Source: DASZGI01 sp035938995 (GTDB lineage Bacteria; Actinomycetota; Actinomycetes; Streptomycetales; Catenulisporaceae). Taken from it: a stretch of DNA of 53,450 nt. Below, in pieces: positions 8,033 through 16,968 of the stretch. The translations under genes and the position numbers were made by a program. The stretch covers positions 1 through 53,450 of the forward strand of contig NZ_DASZGI010000223.1 of NCBI RefSeq assembly GCF_035938995.1. The letters are read 5' to 3'. Every line of letters starts with the position of its first letter. Position 1 is the first letter of the stretch. The notes beneath the pieces are model-generated. The model searched no databases. It was not told the DNA's origin and saw only the letters and a program-made list of their open reading frames with translations.

Positions 8033-8920
8033 TCAGATGACGGGCGGGCGCCCCAATCGGCCCATGCGCCAGACCGTACGCCACCGCATCGGTTGGCGCG
8101 GGCCCGCCGGAGTCCGCCATCCCTCCACGAAGCCGCCCCACCACGCACGCAGCGCAGCACGGTCGCCGCGCATCCGTACCAGCGTCAGCGCCGTCCAGAC
8201 GCCGAGGTACACCGGGACCAGGGCCCATGGGAGATTACGCTTCGCCAGCCAGACCCGGTTGCGCGCGACCAGCCGGTTGTACGTCGCGTGCCGGCTCGGT
8301 GTGGTGGCCGGGTGGTTCAGGGTGAGGTCGGCGCGATATTCGATCGACCAGCCGGCGTCCAGCGCGCGCCACGCCAGGTCCGTCTCCTCGTGGCAGTAGA
8401 ACCAGTCGTCGGGCAGGCCGCCGACCTGGTCCAGCAGCGCGGTGCGCACCGCGTTGGCGCCGCCGAGGAACGTGGTCACCGCGGAGGAGCGGTTCGGGTC
8501 GCCGACCCGGATGCGCGGCACGTGGCGGCGCTGCACCTCGCCGGAGTCCGGGTCGGTGATCCGGAACGAGACGATGCCGAGCTTCGGCTCGGTCTCGAAT
8601 GCCTCGCGCACCCGCTTGCCGACCTGGTCGCCGACCAGCGCCCCGTCGTCGTCGAGGGTCAGGATCACGTCGGGACGCTCGCCTGCGGGCAGCTTCTGCA
8701 GCAGCTCGTACCCGCGGTTGCGGCCGCCTGGAATGCCGAGGTTCTCGGGCAGGTCGAGGGTGCGGGCGCGGCCCAGGTCCGGCAGCTCGGACGCCTTGAC
8801 CCCGTTGCCGACCACGACCACGTCGATCGGGTCGCCTTCCTGCGTGGCGATGGTGCGCAGCAGTTCGGACAGCTCCGCGGGGCGGGTGCCCATGGTGATG
8901 ACGACGGCGGCGAGCTTCAT
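8033..8920 (-). CDS. Family 2 glycosyltransferase
   Basis: The 295-residue protein has a GT-A fold: an N-terminal VVITMGTRPAEL strand, the NLGIPGGRNRG motif, a metal-binding LTLDDDG (DxD), and CHEETDLAWRAL, which matches the ED/EE acceptor-base motif of rhamnosyl- and galactofuranosyl-type GT2 enzymes. A C-terminal hydrophobic segment (about residues 232-250) may hold it at the membrane. It starts within the stop of the preceding CDP-alcohol phosphotransferase gene (ATGA overlap, AAAGG upstream), which indicates coupled production. The donor and acceptor sugars cannot be told from sequence. It probably adds a sugar to the linkage unit or repeating unit of the polymer. Confidence 0.85.
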   Translation of the reverse strand: MKLAAVVITMGTRPAELSELLRTIATQEGDPIDVVVVGNGVKASELPDLGRARTLDLPENLGIPGGRNRGYELLQKLPAGERPDVILTLDDDGALVGDQVGKRVREAFETEPKLGIVSFRITDPDSGEVQRRHVPRIRVGDPNRSSAVTTFLGGANAVRTALLDQVGGLPDDWFYCHEETDLAWRALDAGWSIEYRADLTLNHPATTPSRHATYNRLVARNRVWLAKRNLPWALVPVYLGVWTALTLVRMRGDRAALRAWWGGFVEGWRTPAGPRQPMRWRTVWRMGRLGRPPVI

Positions 8921-9684
8921 CCTTTGAGCCTGCTCGACATGACGATGGAGACGAAGTGCAGGACGACCATCGCCAACGCGATGGCCGCGAGGACGGCGAC
9001 GGCCGCCTGCGTGAACGGACGGCCGGTCGCGAACGCGTCGGCGATCCCGGCGACGAGGACGAGCAGCGACGCCTCGACGCCGCCGATCAGCCGGTGGATC
9101 TTGAAGGCGGAGGCGAGGGTCCGTGCCTTAGCAGCGCCGCGCGCGCGGGGGATGGCCGCGCTGTCGGTGGCGGCCGGGAGTCCCGAGCGGGTGCGGGCCA
9201 CGTCGACGAGGTCGGTCTCGGACTTCACCAGGACGACGGCGAGCGCGGCGGTGAACCCGAGCACCGTCCAGCCGTCGAAGTGCAGATCCGCGGCGCGGAA
9301 TCCGAGGCCGACGAGAAACGCGGCTTCGCAGAGGTAGTGGCCGACGCGGTCGAGGTAGACCCCGGTGATCGAGGTCTGCCGGCGCCAGCGGGCCAGTTCG
9401 CCGTCGACGCAGTCGAGCAGCAGATACACCTGGATCAGCAGCGCGCCGAGCACGGCCCCCGCGACGCCGGGGATCAGCAGCGCCGCCCCGGCCCCGAAGC
9501 CCGCGAGGATCATCAGATAGGTGTAGCCGTTCGCGGTGATCGGCGAGTTCACCAGCAGCCGGGTGACCCGCAGCGAGATCCATCGCATGTAGAGCAGGCC
9601 GGCCCAGTGTTCGCCGTTGCGCCGCTGCATCTTCTCGGCGGGCTGCACGACCTGCCGCAGCTCATCGAGCGTAGGTGTCGACAT
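8917..9684 (-). CDS. CDP-alcohol phosphotransferase with altered catalytic motif
   Basis: The 255-residue membrane protein has about six helices and the CDP-alcohol phosphotransferase motif D91xxD94-G95xxA98-R99, G108 and D112. The fourth acidic residue, expected at position 116 and proposed as general base in this family, is His (LDRVGHY). The enzyme would join an alcohol phosphate from a CDP-activated donor to an acceptor, releasing CMP. It overlaps the dehydrogenase gene by 23 bases and the GT2 gene by 4, so it belongs with the alcohol-phosphate supply genes. The donor is probably the product of the neighbouring nucleotidyltransferase (inference). The His substitution may alter the mechanism or be a subfamily feature. 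Confidence 0.8.
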   Translation of the reverse strand: MSTPTLDELRQVVQPAEKMQRRNGEHWAGLLYMRWISLRVTRLLVNSPITANGYTYLMILAGFGAGAALLIPGVAGAVLGALLIQVYLLLDCVDGELARWRRQTSITGVYLDRVGHYLCEAAFLVGLGFRAADLHFDGWTVLGFTAALAVVLVKSETDLVDVARTRSGLPAATDSAAIPRARGAAKARTLASAFKIHRLIGGVEASLLVLVAGIADAFATGRPFTQAAVAVLAAIALAMVVLHFVSIVMSSRLKG

Positions 9685-10732
9685 AGTCCTTTACCGCGTC
9701 AACGAGGTCTGATTCGGACAGATCGAGGTGTTCGAGGATGGTGTAGCGGCCCGGCCGCGTACGAGGGGCGTAGGCGACTGCTTCGACGAATTCGTGGGTG
9801 TCGAGTCCGAGCTCGCCGGGGAGCACGGGCAGGTCGTGCCGACGCAGCGCTTCCACCAGCGTGTCCGCCAGGCCGCGGTCTTCGCGCAGGTGACTCGCGA
9901 ACGCGGCCCCGACGCCAACCTGCTCGCCGTGCTGGGCCGCCTTGGCCGGGAACAGCTGGTCGATCGCGTGCGAGATCTCGTGGCAGGCGCCCGAGCTCGG
10001 CCGGCTGCTGCCCGCCACCGACATCGCCAGCCCGGACAGCACCAGCGCCTCGGCGAGGACGGTGAGGAAACCGTCGTCGGCGATCGTGCCGTCGCGGTGC
10101 AGCAGGGCCTCGGCCGGGGTCCGGGCCATCGCCGCGGCCAAGCCGTCGACCGGCTCGCCGGTCTCGCGGTGTGACAGCTCCCAGTCGGCCAGGGCGCACA
10201 GGTTCGACAGCGCCTCGCCGATTCCGGCGCGCACGAAGCGTGGCGGGGCGTCGCGCACCAGATCGAGGTCGACCACGACGCCGATCGGGCCGGGCACACC
10301 GTAGGAGCCGCTGCCCGCGTCGTTCTCCAGGGTCGAGACCGGGGAACAGATGCCGTCGTGCGCCAGATTGGTGACGACCGCGACCATGGGCATGCCGAGC
10401 CGGGCCGCCGCGTACTTGGTGACGTCGATCACCTTTCCGCCGCCGAGCCCGACGATCGTGTCGTATGGCTTCCCGGACGCGCGGATCTGGTCGGCCAGGG
10501 CCACGGCGGCGTCCAGGGACGCGGTCGGCACCGTGAACCAGCCGGCGGAGGCGGGGATCTGCTCGCGCAGTCGCTCACGCAGCGCTGTGCCCGATCCCTC
10601 GCTGATCGCGATGGCGAGCCGGCCGGAGGCGGAGATCCGCTGGTCGGCGAGGATCGCGGGGAGCTCGCGGGCGGCTCCGGCGCCGATCCGGACGGTCGCG
10701 GGGCCGGGATAGAGGCGCGTCAGGACGGCCAT
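9662..10732 (-). CDS. Iron/zinc-type alcohol dehydrogenase, sn-glycerol-1-phosphate dehydrogenase (AraM/EgsA) type
   Basis: The 356-residue protein has the fold motifs of the glycerol-1-phosphate/dehydroquinate-synthase superfamily: nucleotide-binding GLGGGKVIDVTK (95-106), TNLAHDGICSP (121-131, the SHDGxxSP-like block of G1P dehydrogenases) and metal histidines 251 and 255 (ACHEISHAID) and 268 (QHGEQ). Known members reduce dihydroxyacetone phosphate to sn-glycerol-1-phosphate. The usual metal-binding Asp in GxGD appears as Glu173 (AGIGEALSN), as in dehydroquinate synthases, so the substrate may differ. ATG 10732 lies inside the preceding nucleotidyltransferase gene (13-base overlap). Context suggests it makes the alcohol phosphate that is then activated with a nucleotide. 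Myo-inositol-like or other cyclised products cannot be excluded. Confidence 0.75.
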   Translation of the reverse strand: MAVLTRLYPGPATVRIGAGAARELPAILADQRISASGRLAIAISEGSGTALRERLREQIPASAGWFTVPTASLDAAVALADQIRASGKPYDTIVGLGGGKVIDVTKYAAARLGMPMVAVVTNLAHDGICSPVSTLENDAGSGSYGVPGPIGVVVDLDLVRDAPPRFVRAGIGEALSNLCALADWELSHRETGEPVDGLAAAMARTPAEALLHRDGTIADDGFLTVLAEALVLSGLAMSVAGSSRPSSGACHEISHAIDQLFPAKAAQHGEQVGVGAAFASHLREDRGLADTLVEALRRHDLPVLPGELGLDTHEFVEAVAYAPRTRPGRYTILEHLDLSESDLVDAVKDYVDTYAR

Positions 10733-11547
10733 GGCGCGTCCTGCCTTGCCGGAGAACCGGTGGCCGGTGCGAGGTGGGTGTCGGGGCTTGAACCCACGAC
10801 ATCCGCGCGGCTGGCGGCCGCGGTGATCGCCCGGGCCCGCACCAGATCCTCGTGGTTGTCGATCTCCACCCAGTCGACCTCGCCGATCGGCTGGATGTCG
10901 ATCCGGAAGCCGCGGTCCACCAGTTCCTGGTAGCCGTCCTCGTAGTACAGCTGCGGGTTGCGCTCGAACGTCGCGCGCAACGCGTCGGCGAGCTGCGCTC
11001 CGGCCTCGGCCTCGATGAGGGTGACCCCGATGTACTCGCCCGTCGCCTCGCCCGGGTCCATGAGCTTGCTGATGCGCCGGACCCCGGCCTCGCGGGTCCA
11101 GACGACCTTCATCTCCTCGTCGGCGAGCTTCTTGACGGTGTCGACGGCGAGCAGGATCCGCTTGTCCCCGCCGCGGTTCGCGAGCAGGGTCTCCTCCACC
11201 GCGACGGGGTGCACGGTGTCGCCGTTGGCCAGCAGCGCGCCCTCGCCGAGCAGGTCCCGGGCGCACCACAGGGAGTAAGCGTTGTTCCACTCCTCAGCCT
11301 TGTCGTTCTGGATGAGGTGGAGCGTGACGCCGTACGCGGACTCGAGGCTCGCCTTCCGTTCCCGGACCGCGTCGGCCCGGTACCCGACCACCACTGCGGC
11401 GTCGCCGATCCCGACTTCGGCGAAGTTGGCCAGCGTCAGATCCAGGACTGAACGCTCGCCGTCCACCGGGATCAGCGCTTTTGGCAGCGTGTCGGTGTAA
11501 GGGCGTAGGCGGCGGCCCGCCCCGGCGGCGAGGATGAGTCCGATCAC
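10720..11547 (-). CDS. Nucleotidyltransferase of the sugar-phosphate/LicC/IPCT type
   Basis: The 275-residue protein begins with LILAAGAGRRLRPYT and PKALIPVDG, the NTP-binding signature of the RmlA/MobA-like fold. It continues with LLANGDTVHP (metal-binding Asp) and VEIDNHEDL near the end (second metal site). The size and the short C-terminus, without a hexapeptide domain, fit cytidylyltransferases such as LicC or inositol-1-phosphate cytidylyltransferase better than glucose-1-phosphate enzymes. Since a G1P-dehydrogenase-type gene overlaps its 3' end and a CDP-alcohol phosphotransferase follows, I infer that it makes a CDP-alcohol. The C-terminal 40 residues are Ala/Ser/Pro-rich and overlap the next gene. 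The start is GTG 11547 with a weak ribosome binding site. Confidence 0.78.
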   Translation of the reverse strand: MIGLILAAGAGRRLRPYTDTLPKALIPVDGERSVLDLTLANFAEVGIGDAAVVVGYRADAVRERKASLESAYGVTLHLIQNDKAEEWNNAYSLWCARDLLGEGALLANGDTVHPVAVEETLLANRGGDKRILLAVDTVKKLADEEMKVVWTREAGVRRISKLMDPGEATGEYIGVTLIEAEAGAQLADALRATFERNPQLYYEDGYQELVDRGFRIDIQPIGEVDWVEIDNHEDLVRARAITAAASRADVVGSSPDTHLAPATGSPARQDAPWPS

Positions 11548-11628
11548 GCGCCCATTCTGCCAGGCGTACGGGTGCTTTCTTCGCTCTGGTGACGACCCTA
11601 GGACAACCCTGGTCCACTGTTACGTCAT

Positions 11629-12633
11629 CTAGCCACGCAGCGTGGCCGAGTCGTGACGCAGACGCCACCCCGCCCACGCCGAGGCGATCATGTCGTCGAG
11701 CCCGTACTCGGCGGTCCAGCCGAGTTCCGCCTTGATCCGGTCGGCGGAGGCGACGCAGCGGGCCCCATCGCCGGGCCGCCGTGCGACGACGGCCGGGGGC
11801 AGGCCGACGCCGGTCACCACGCGCACGCGGTCGATGATCTCGAGGACGGAGACGCCCTCGCCGCGGCCGATGTTGAGCGTCAGCGCCGCGTGGTCGTCCT
11901 CCCGCAGCCGGCGCGCCGCCGCGACGTGCGCGCTCGCGATGTCGTTGACGTGGATGTAGTCCCGGATGCAGGTGCCGTCGAGGGTCGGATAGTCGTCGCC
12001 GAAGATGCGCGGCGCCTCGCCTGCGTCAATCCGCTCGAAAACCATGGGGATCAGGTTGAACGCGCCGACGTCGGCCAGTTCGGGCGTGCCGGCCCCGGCC
12101 ACGTTGAAGTAGCGCAGGCTCGCGTACGACAGGCCGTATTCGCGAGCCATCGCGCGGATCAGCCACTCGCCGACCAGCTTCGTCTCACCGTAGGGCGACT
12201 GCGGCAGACACGGGGTGTCTTCGGTCACGATCTCGACGTCCGGTGAGCCGTAGACGGCCGCCGACGAGGAGAAGACGAAGCGGCGCACGCCGGCCGCCAG
12301 GGTCGCCTCGAGCAGGACGCGCAGGCCTTCCACGTTCTGCTCGTAGTACCAGGCCGGGCGCTCGACAGACTCGCCGACCTGCTTCTTCGCGGCGATGTGG
12401 ATCACGCCGCCGATCGGGTGCGCCGAGAAGACCCGGTCCAGCGCGGCCCGATCCCGCACGGTGCCGATTTCGAGCGGCACGCCCTCGGGCAGCCGGTCGC
12501 CGAAGCCGGTGGACAAGTCGTCGAACACGACGACCCGGTTCTGTTCGACGCCGTCCCCGTCGGCGAGCAGCGCGCGCACCACGTGCGAACCGATGAATCC
12601 GGCGCCGCCGGTAACCAGCCAAGTCGTCGTCAT
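11629..12633 (-). CDS. galE: UDP-glucose 4-epimerase
   Basis: The 334-residue extended short-chain dehydrogenase shows GGAGFIGSH at residues 8-16 (NAD binding), FSSSAAVYG (catalytic Ser/Thr) and SPYGETKLVGE with the catalytic Tyr-x3-Lys. The length equals that of bacterial GalE, and the block NLIPMVFERI fits as well. It interconverts UDP-glucose and UDP-galactose (or the N-acetyl forms), so it could supply galactose units to the neighbouring glycosyltransferases. It lies 73 bases after the GT4 gene and 81 before the nucleotidyltransferase gene on the same strand and is probably part of the same operon. ATG 12633 starts right at the beta-alpha-beta fold. Confidence 0.88.
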   Translation of the reverse strand: MTTTWLVTGGAGFIGSHVVRALLADGDGVEQNRVVVFDDLSTGFGDRLPEGVPLEIGTVRDRAALDRVFSAHPIGGVIHIAAKKQVGESVERPAWYYEQNVEGLRVLLEATLAAGVRRFVFSSSAAVYGSPDVEIVTEDTPCLPQSPYGETKLVGEWLIRAMAREYGLSYASLRYFNVAGAGTPELADVGAFNLIPMVFERIDAGEAPRIFGDDYPTLDGTCIRDYIHVNDIASAHVAAARRLREDDHAALTLNIGRGEGVSVLEIIDRVRVVTGVGLPPAVVARRPGDGARCVASADRIKAELGWTAEYGLDDMIASAWAGWRLRHDSATLRG

Positions 12634-12706
12634 GGCTCGACCCTAGTAGACACGTTCGGGCCGACAGCGCCGAATGCCGTCACGGAACGGAAACAAACAC
12701 TTCCGA

Positions 12707-13924
12707 TCACTTCCACACGAGATCGAACAGGTTCTCCCAGGAGGTGAGGATCTCCTCCGGAGCGAACCGGCCGACTGAGCCGACCGCCGCCTTTCCCAGC
12801 GACTCCCGCAGTTCGCGCGAATCCATCAGGTCGCCCAACGCTTTTGCGAACGCGTCGGTGTTCCCGGGTGGGACGACGATGCCGTCCTCGCCGTCGTGGA
12901 CGATCTCGGTGACGCCGGGGGCGCAGTCGAAGGCCACGCACGGAAGACCGCACGCCATCGCCTCCAGCAGCGCCATCGGAAAGCCCTCGGCGCGGGACGA
13001 GGCCGCGAATACAGAACCCTGCACGAGCGCGGCGGCGACATCGTCCGTGGGCCCGGCGAGGTCGACCGATCCGGTGATGCCGAGTTGGTCCGCCTGTGCT
13101 GCGAGCGAGTCCTGCTCAGGCCCGGATCCGTGGATGCGCAGCGTCCAGCCGGGGCGGTCGGCGCCGGCCGCGGCCCATGCCTCGAGGAGGAGATCGAAGC
13201 CCTTCTCCTGCGACAGCCGGCCGAGTCCGATCACCACACGTGCACCGGGGTCGGCCCCGCCGTTCGCGGGCAGCGGCAACGGATTCGGGACGACCGCGGT
13301 GTTGTTCATGCCGCCGTCCCGGGTCCAGCTCATGGCGTCGGCCTCGGTCAGGCACACGAACCGCGGAGCCGTCGCGTAGAGCTTCTTGACCCGGCGGCCC
13401 CGGCTCGAAGCCATGGACGCGGCGTACGACTCGTGGCTCATGGCGATGACCGGCGGCGCGGCCGGACCGAGGTTCGCGACCGCCCGCGCGACCCATTCCA
13501 TCGCGTGCACCTGAGCGCAGATGACAACGGCGCTCCCGGGCTCGTCGGCGGTGCGCAGCAGTGCCGTGAGACGCGCGGCACCCGCGCGCTGCACCGCCTC
13601 CCAGCGCTTGTACCGGACGTAGGCGACCGGATTGGCGATCCGCGAGAGCAACGCGGGTCGCGGCCTCGCCCCGAACCGGTTCGGGTGCAGGACGGTTTCG
13701 GAGTACGTACCGCCGATCCCCGCGGCCCGGTTCGCCGGCGCGACCGCGAACACGCCCACCAGCCGGACCCGGTGGCCGCGCTCGGTCAGCAGATCGGCGA
13801 GCCTGCGCGCCCACCGCTGCACGCCGCCGAGCTCGTCGATCGTGTTGCAGACGACGAAGACGTCCCGCCCGGCCCTCATCGGGTCGGGGCTCGCCGAATC
13901 GGTGCTCATCGGGTCACTGCTCAC
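12707..13924 (-). CDS. Family 4 glycosyltransferase
   Basis: The 405-residue GT-B protein has an N-terminal GGVQRWARRLADLL glycine-rich loop and a C-terminal donor domain with VIGLGRLSQEKGFDLLLEA and the EX7E motif within SRAEGFPMALLEAMACGLP. These are hallmarks of retaining GT4 enzymes. GTG 13924 overlaps the stop of the TagF-like gene (GTGA), so the two are translationally coupled. Residues 1-18 (Met/Ser/Asp/Pro repeats MSTDS) look non-conserved, and internal ATGs at residues 6 and 16 could be the true start. It probably decorates or elongates the polymer made by the TagF domain. Confidence 0.85.
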   Translation of the reverse strand: MSSDPMSTDSASPDPMRAGRDVFVVCNTIDELGGVQRWARRLADLLTERGHRVRLVGVFAVAPANRAAGIGGTYSETVLHPNRFGARPRPALLSRIANPVAYVRYKRWEAVQRAGAARLTALLRTADEPGSAVVICAQVHAMEWVARAVANLGPAAPPVIAMSHESYAASMASSRGRRVKKLYATAPRFVCLTEADAMSWTRDGGMNNTAVVPNPLPLPANGGADPGARVVIGLGRLSQEKGFDLLLEAWAAAGADRPGWTLRIHGSGPEQDSLAAQADQLGITGSVDLAGPTDDVAAALVQGSVFAASSRAEGFPMALLEAMACGLPCVAFDCAPGVTEIVHDGEDGIVVPPGNTDAFAKALGDLMDSRELRESLGKAAVGSVGRFAPEEILTSWENLFDLVWK

Positions 13925-16839
13925 CGGGTCACGCCTCCCCCGCCGAAGAACCGGGCGACGACCTGATCCGCCGCGCTGCCGGTTTCGTACTCGCCGAAGT
14001 CGTGCGCGAACGCCTTGCGGGCCTCGGCGAACGGGTCGTGCGCGCCCTGCCGCGCCGCCTCGCGCACGGCCTCGAAGAACGAGCCCTGATCCGTGGCGAG
14101 CGGACCGGGCGCGCGGTCGGCCAGATCGAAGTACATGCCGCGGTCCCGGTCGTACTGCGCGGCGTCCGGGGTGAAGAACACCATCGGCCGGTCGAGCAGC
14201 GCGTAGTCGAACATCACCGAGGAGTAGTCCGTGACCAGGACATCCGCGACCAGCATCAGCTCGGTGACATCGGGATACGCGGACACGTCACGCACGACGT
14301 CGCCCACCGCCCGCGGCACCACCACGGTGTTCAGGTAGTGCGCTCGCACCAGAAGCACATGTGTCGATCCGAGCTCGCGCGCGAACGCCTCCAGGTCGAA
14401 TCCGGGCTCGAAGACGCCGGTCCGCGCCCGGAACGTCGGCGCGTAGAGCACGATCCGCTTGCCTGCCGGGAGTCCGAGGCTTTCGCGCAGTGCCCCGCCG
14501 CGCTGATCCCGGTCCGGCGCGAGCAGCGCGTCGTTGCGCGGATATCCGATCCGCAGCGGTTCGGCGCGCAGTTCGAAGGCCTCAACCAGGGTCCTGATGT
14601 CGTACTCGGACCGCACGAGGAAGTAGTCGAATCGGCCCACCGCGTTCGCCAGGCGCTTGCGATCCGCCGCGAGCATCGCCTTGACCTGCGGGGTGTGCAC
14701 GCCCATCTTCTTGAGCGCGGTCCCGTGCCAGGTCTGCACGTATGTGGTGCCCGGCCGCTTGCGCATCCACTGGGGGAAGCCCTGGTTGTCGATCCAGATC
14801 TCGGCCCGGGCCGCGGCTCGTAGATACGCCCACGAGCCCCGCTTCACCAGACGCGCATCCCTTGGGAACCCGCCGGTCCCCTTGGCGTACGACCAGTAAA
14901 CGCGCCGCTTGTAGCCGGAGCGGCGCAGCGCCTCGTGGATGTATTTGGGACTGTCGCTGTACGAGCCGCCGAGATGCGACTCGAACAGCACCGAGCCGCG
15001 CCGGATCGGCAGCCGACACAGCACCCTGTGGTAGACCTCACGCTTGATGCGCGGGTCGTTCAGGATCCGCGCCTTCCGGTAGAGCCGTTGCGCGAGGCGC
15101 AGCACCCGGCCGGGTGGCCTGGACGGATCGAAGGGTGCGTTCACCGCGCGCGCCACCGGATTGCGGGCGACGAGCGTCAGGCTGAACGCGCCGCGGTGGT
15201 TGATGCCGGCGACCCACTGGTCTCCGACCGCACGCGTCAGCAGTGGCTTGGCTCGCACGGTGATGGGTGCATCGCCACCGACTCCGGTGACGCCCGGGAG
15301 CACGGTCACCTTGGACACTGTGGTGCCCAAGTCGCCAGCGGTAAGCCGCAGCCGCGTCTCCCAGTTCTGGTCGATCACGCCGACCGGTTTGACGGTCTTG
15401 GTGAGGTTCAGTTCGGCTGTCCACATGATGCGGCGCCCTTCGTGGCGCACCTCGCCGACTTTCGTCCGGTAGGTCCGCACCGCGCGCGCCGTCGGCCGGA
15501 ATTCGAGCACTGCGGACAGCGCCACGTCCTCGGGGATCCGCCCCAGCGGGTTAACCGTCTCGCCGGTGATGCGCACGCGTCCGCCGCCGAGCGCTTCGAT
15601 CCCGGTCAGCCGACTCGCGAAGTTGGCCTGGGGGAAGGGGACGCGGTGCAGGCCGAGGTCGGTGACGTCGAGCGCGGCGCGTTCTTCGGGCATGTAGAGG
15701 TGGGCATCGCACCAGTAGATCCGGTCATCGCGCTCGACGAGGTCGGAGGTGATCCTCGTGCGTTCGAGGTGCGCGGCGCTGTCGCGGCTGCGGTCGAGTA
15801 AGTGCTCGCACACGGTGACCAGGTTCGGCCAGTCCTGCAGCAGCAACAGCTGCGCCCCGGCCACGGCCACGCGGTGCGGACAGCGGTCGAAGGCCTCCGG
15901 GCGCAGCGTCCCGAGATAGTCGCGCACCAGATTGGTGAACTCGGATACGTAGTCCGGGCTCTGATACGGCAGGTCGCGCAGGTAGAGCACCAGGTCGTGC
16001 TCGATGAACTTGGCGTCCTTCGCGATCTTCACATCCGGATCGCCGCCCGCGTCCAGCCAGGCGGACAGCGCCTCGTCGATCATCCGGTGGATGCTGATGC
16101 GGTCACGCAGGTTGGAGATCTCGCCGCGCCGGTTCGAGATCGACTTCTGCGCGGCCCGGACCACCACGTTCCAGAGGTAGACGGTCTCCGGAATCAGCGC
16201 GATGCGACCGGCCGCGAGGTACGCCTTGGCCGAGAAGAGCAGGTCCTCGTAGTGGTAGCCCACCGGGAAACGCAGACCGTTGGCATCGAGGAACGCGCGC
16301 CGGTAGCACTTGTTCGTCGACAGCGTGTCGCGCAGCAGATCAGGCATCTGCGACACGCCGTCGAGCACCCGCCGCTCGGCGTACATCTCGGGCCACCACG
16401 GCACGCTCTCAACCAGGCCGGACCTGTTTTGGTGCACCCGCACGCACACCCCGGAGACCAGGTCGGCGCCGGATTCCTCGGCCGCGTGCACCATGTTCAT
16501 GCAGGCGTGCATGTCGAGCGTGTCGTCCGAGTCCAGGAACATCACATAGGTGCCCCGCGCCTGGTCGATGCCCACGTTGCGCGGCATGGAGCAGCCGCCG
16601 CTGTTGCGCTCCAGCCGGACGTAGCGAACCCTCGGATCCTCCGCCAGCCGCGCGGCGACCGCCGGGGTGTCGTCCGTGGAGCAGTCGTCCACGATGATCA
16701 CTTCGAGATTGCGCAGCGTCTGCCGGAGCACCGACCGGACCGCCGACGGCAGCCGCGCCGCATCGTTATAGACGATGACGATCACGGACACGTCGGGGGT
16801 GACGGGATCCGCGACCGGGGGCTTGTCGGCTGGTGGCAC
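13921..16839 (-). CDS. Fusion of a family 2 glycosyltransferase and a CDP-glycerol glycerophosphotransferase (TagF-like)
   Basis: The 972-residue protein opens with a GT2 domain (about 14-240): VSVIVIVYND, VDDCSTDD, and the metal motif FLDSDD at 101-106. A middle region of about 300 residues is less conserved. The C-terminal 380 residues carry the CDP-glycerol glycerophosphotransferase signature blocks WIDNQGFPQW, QTWHGTALKKMG, VLYAPTFR and VTDYSSVMFDYALLDRPMVFF (given in pieces). Such proteins polymerise polyol-phosphate chains of wall teichoic acids at the cytoplasmic face. GTG 16839 was chosen because GAGGA lies six bases upstream and the GT2 fold begins soon after. It is the first gene of the leftward polymer operon. 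The fused GT2 suggests that a hexose is added to each polyol-phosphate unit or to the primer. Confidence 0.87.
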   Translation of the reverse strand: MPPADKPPVADPVTPDVSVIVIVYNDAARLPSAVRSVLRQTLRNLEVIIVDDCSTDDTPAVAARLAEDPRVRYVRLERNSGGCSMPRNVGIDQARGTYVMFLDSDDTLDMHACMNMVHAAEESGADLVSGVCVRVHQNRSGLVESVPWWPEMYAERRVLDGVSQMPDLLRDTLSTNKCYRRAFLDANGLRFPVGYHYEDLLFSAKAYLAAGRIALIPETVYLWNVVVRAAQKSISNRRGEISNLRDRISIHRMIDEALSAWLDAGGDPDVKIAKDAKFIEHDLVLYLRDLPYQSPDYVSEFTNLVRDYLGTLRPEAFDRCPHRVAVAGAQLLLLQDWPNLVTVCEHLLDRSRDSAAHLERTRITSDLVERDDRIYWCDAHLYMPEERAALDVTDLGLHRVPFPQANFASRLTGIEALGGGRVRITGETVNPLGRIPEDVALSAVLEFRPTARAVRTYRTKVGEVRHEGRRIMWTAELNLTKTVKPVGVIDQNWETRLRLTAGDLGTTVSKVTVLPGVTGVGGDAPITVRAKPLLTRAVGDQWVAGINHRGAFSLTLVARNPVARAVNAPFDPSRPPGRVLRLAQRLYRKARILNDPRIKREVYHRVLCRLPIRRGSVLFESHLGGSYSDSPKYIHEALRRSGYKRRVYWSYAKGTGGFPRDARLVKRGSWAYLRAAARAEIWIDNQGFPQWMRKRPGTTYVQTWHGTALKKMGVHTPQVKAMLAADRKRLANAVGRFDYFLVRSEYDIRTLVEAFELRAEPLRIGYPRNDALLAPDRDQRGGALRESLGLPAGKRIVLYAPTFRARTGVFEPGFDLEAFARELGSTHVLLVRAHYLNTVVVPRAVGDVVRDVSAYPDVTELMLVADVLVTDYSSVMFDYALLDRPMVFFTPDAAQYDRDRGMYFDLADRAPGPLATDQGSFFEAVREAARQGAHDPFAEARKAFAHDFGEYETGSAADQVVARFFGGGGVTR

Positions 16840-16968
16840 CTGGCGTCCTCGCGTGGGCTCGATCTCGGCATTTCCGCGCCGAATGAACGTTTGCAGGATG
16901 GTAGCCGACCCGGCTGAGGGACTACGGTTGCCGCCGGGCACGTTCACACAAAGAGAGAGGCCGCCCTG
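16840..16968. promoter_or_regulatory. Divergent promoter region of the polymer locus
   Basis: These 129 bases separate the leftward TagF-like gene from the rightward CDP-alcohol phosphotransferase gene, so promoters for both directions should lie here. No clear sigma-70 consensus pair stands out. The GAGAGAGG stretch at 16951-16960 is the ribosome binding site of the rightward gene. Confidence 0.5.

Noticed and set aside
6857..9337. 826-residue open frame on the plus strand
   Set aside because: It is the antisense of four well-supported minus-strand genes; its composition is Arg/Asp/His-rich without motifs, as expected for a high-GC shadow frame.
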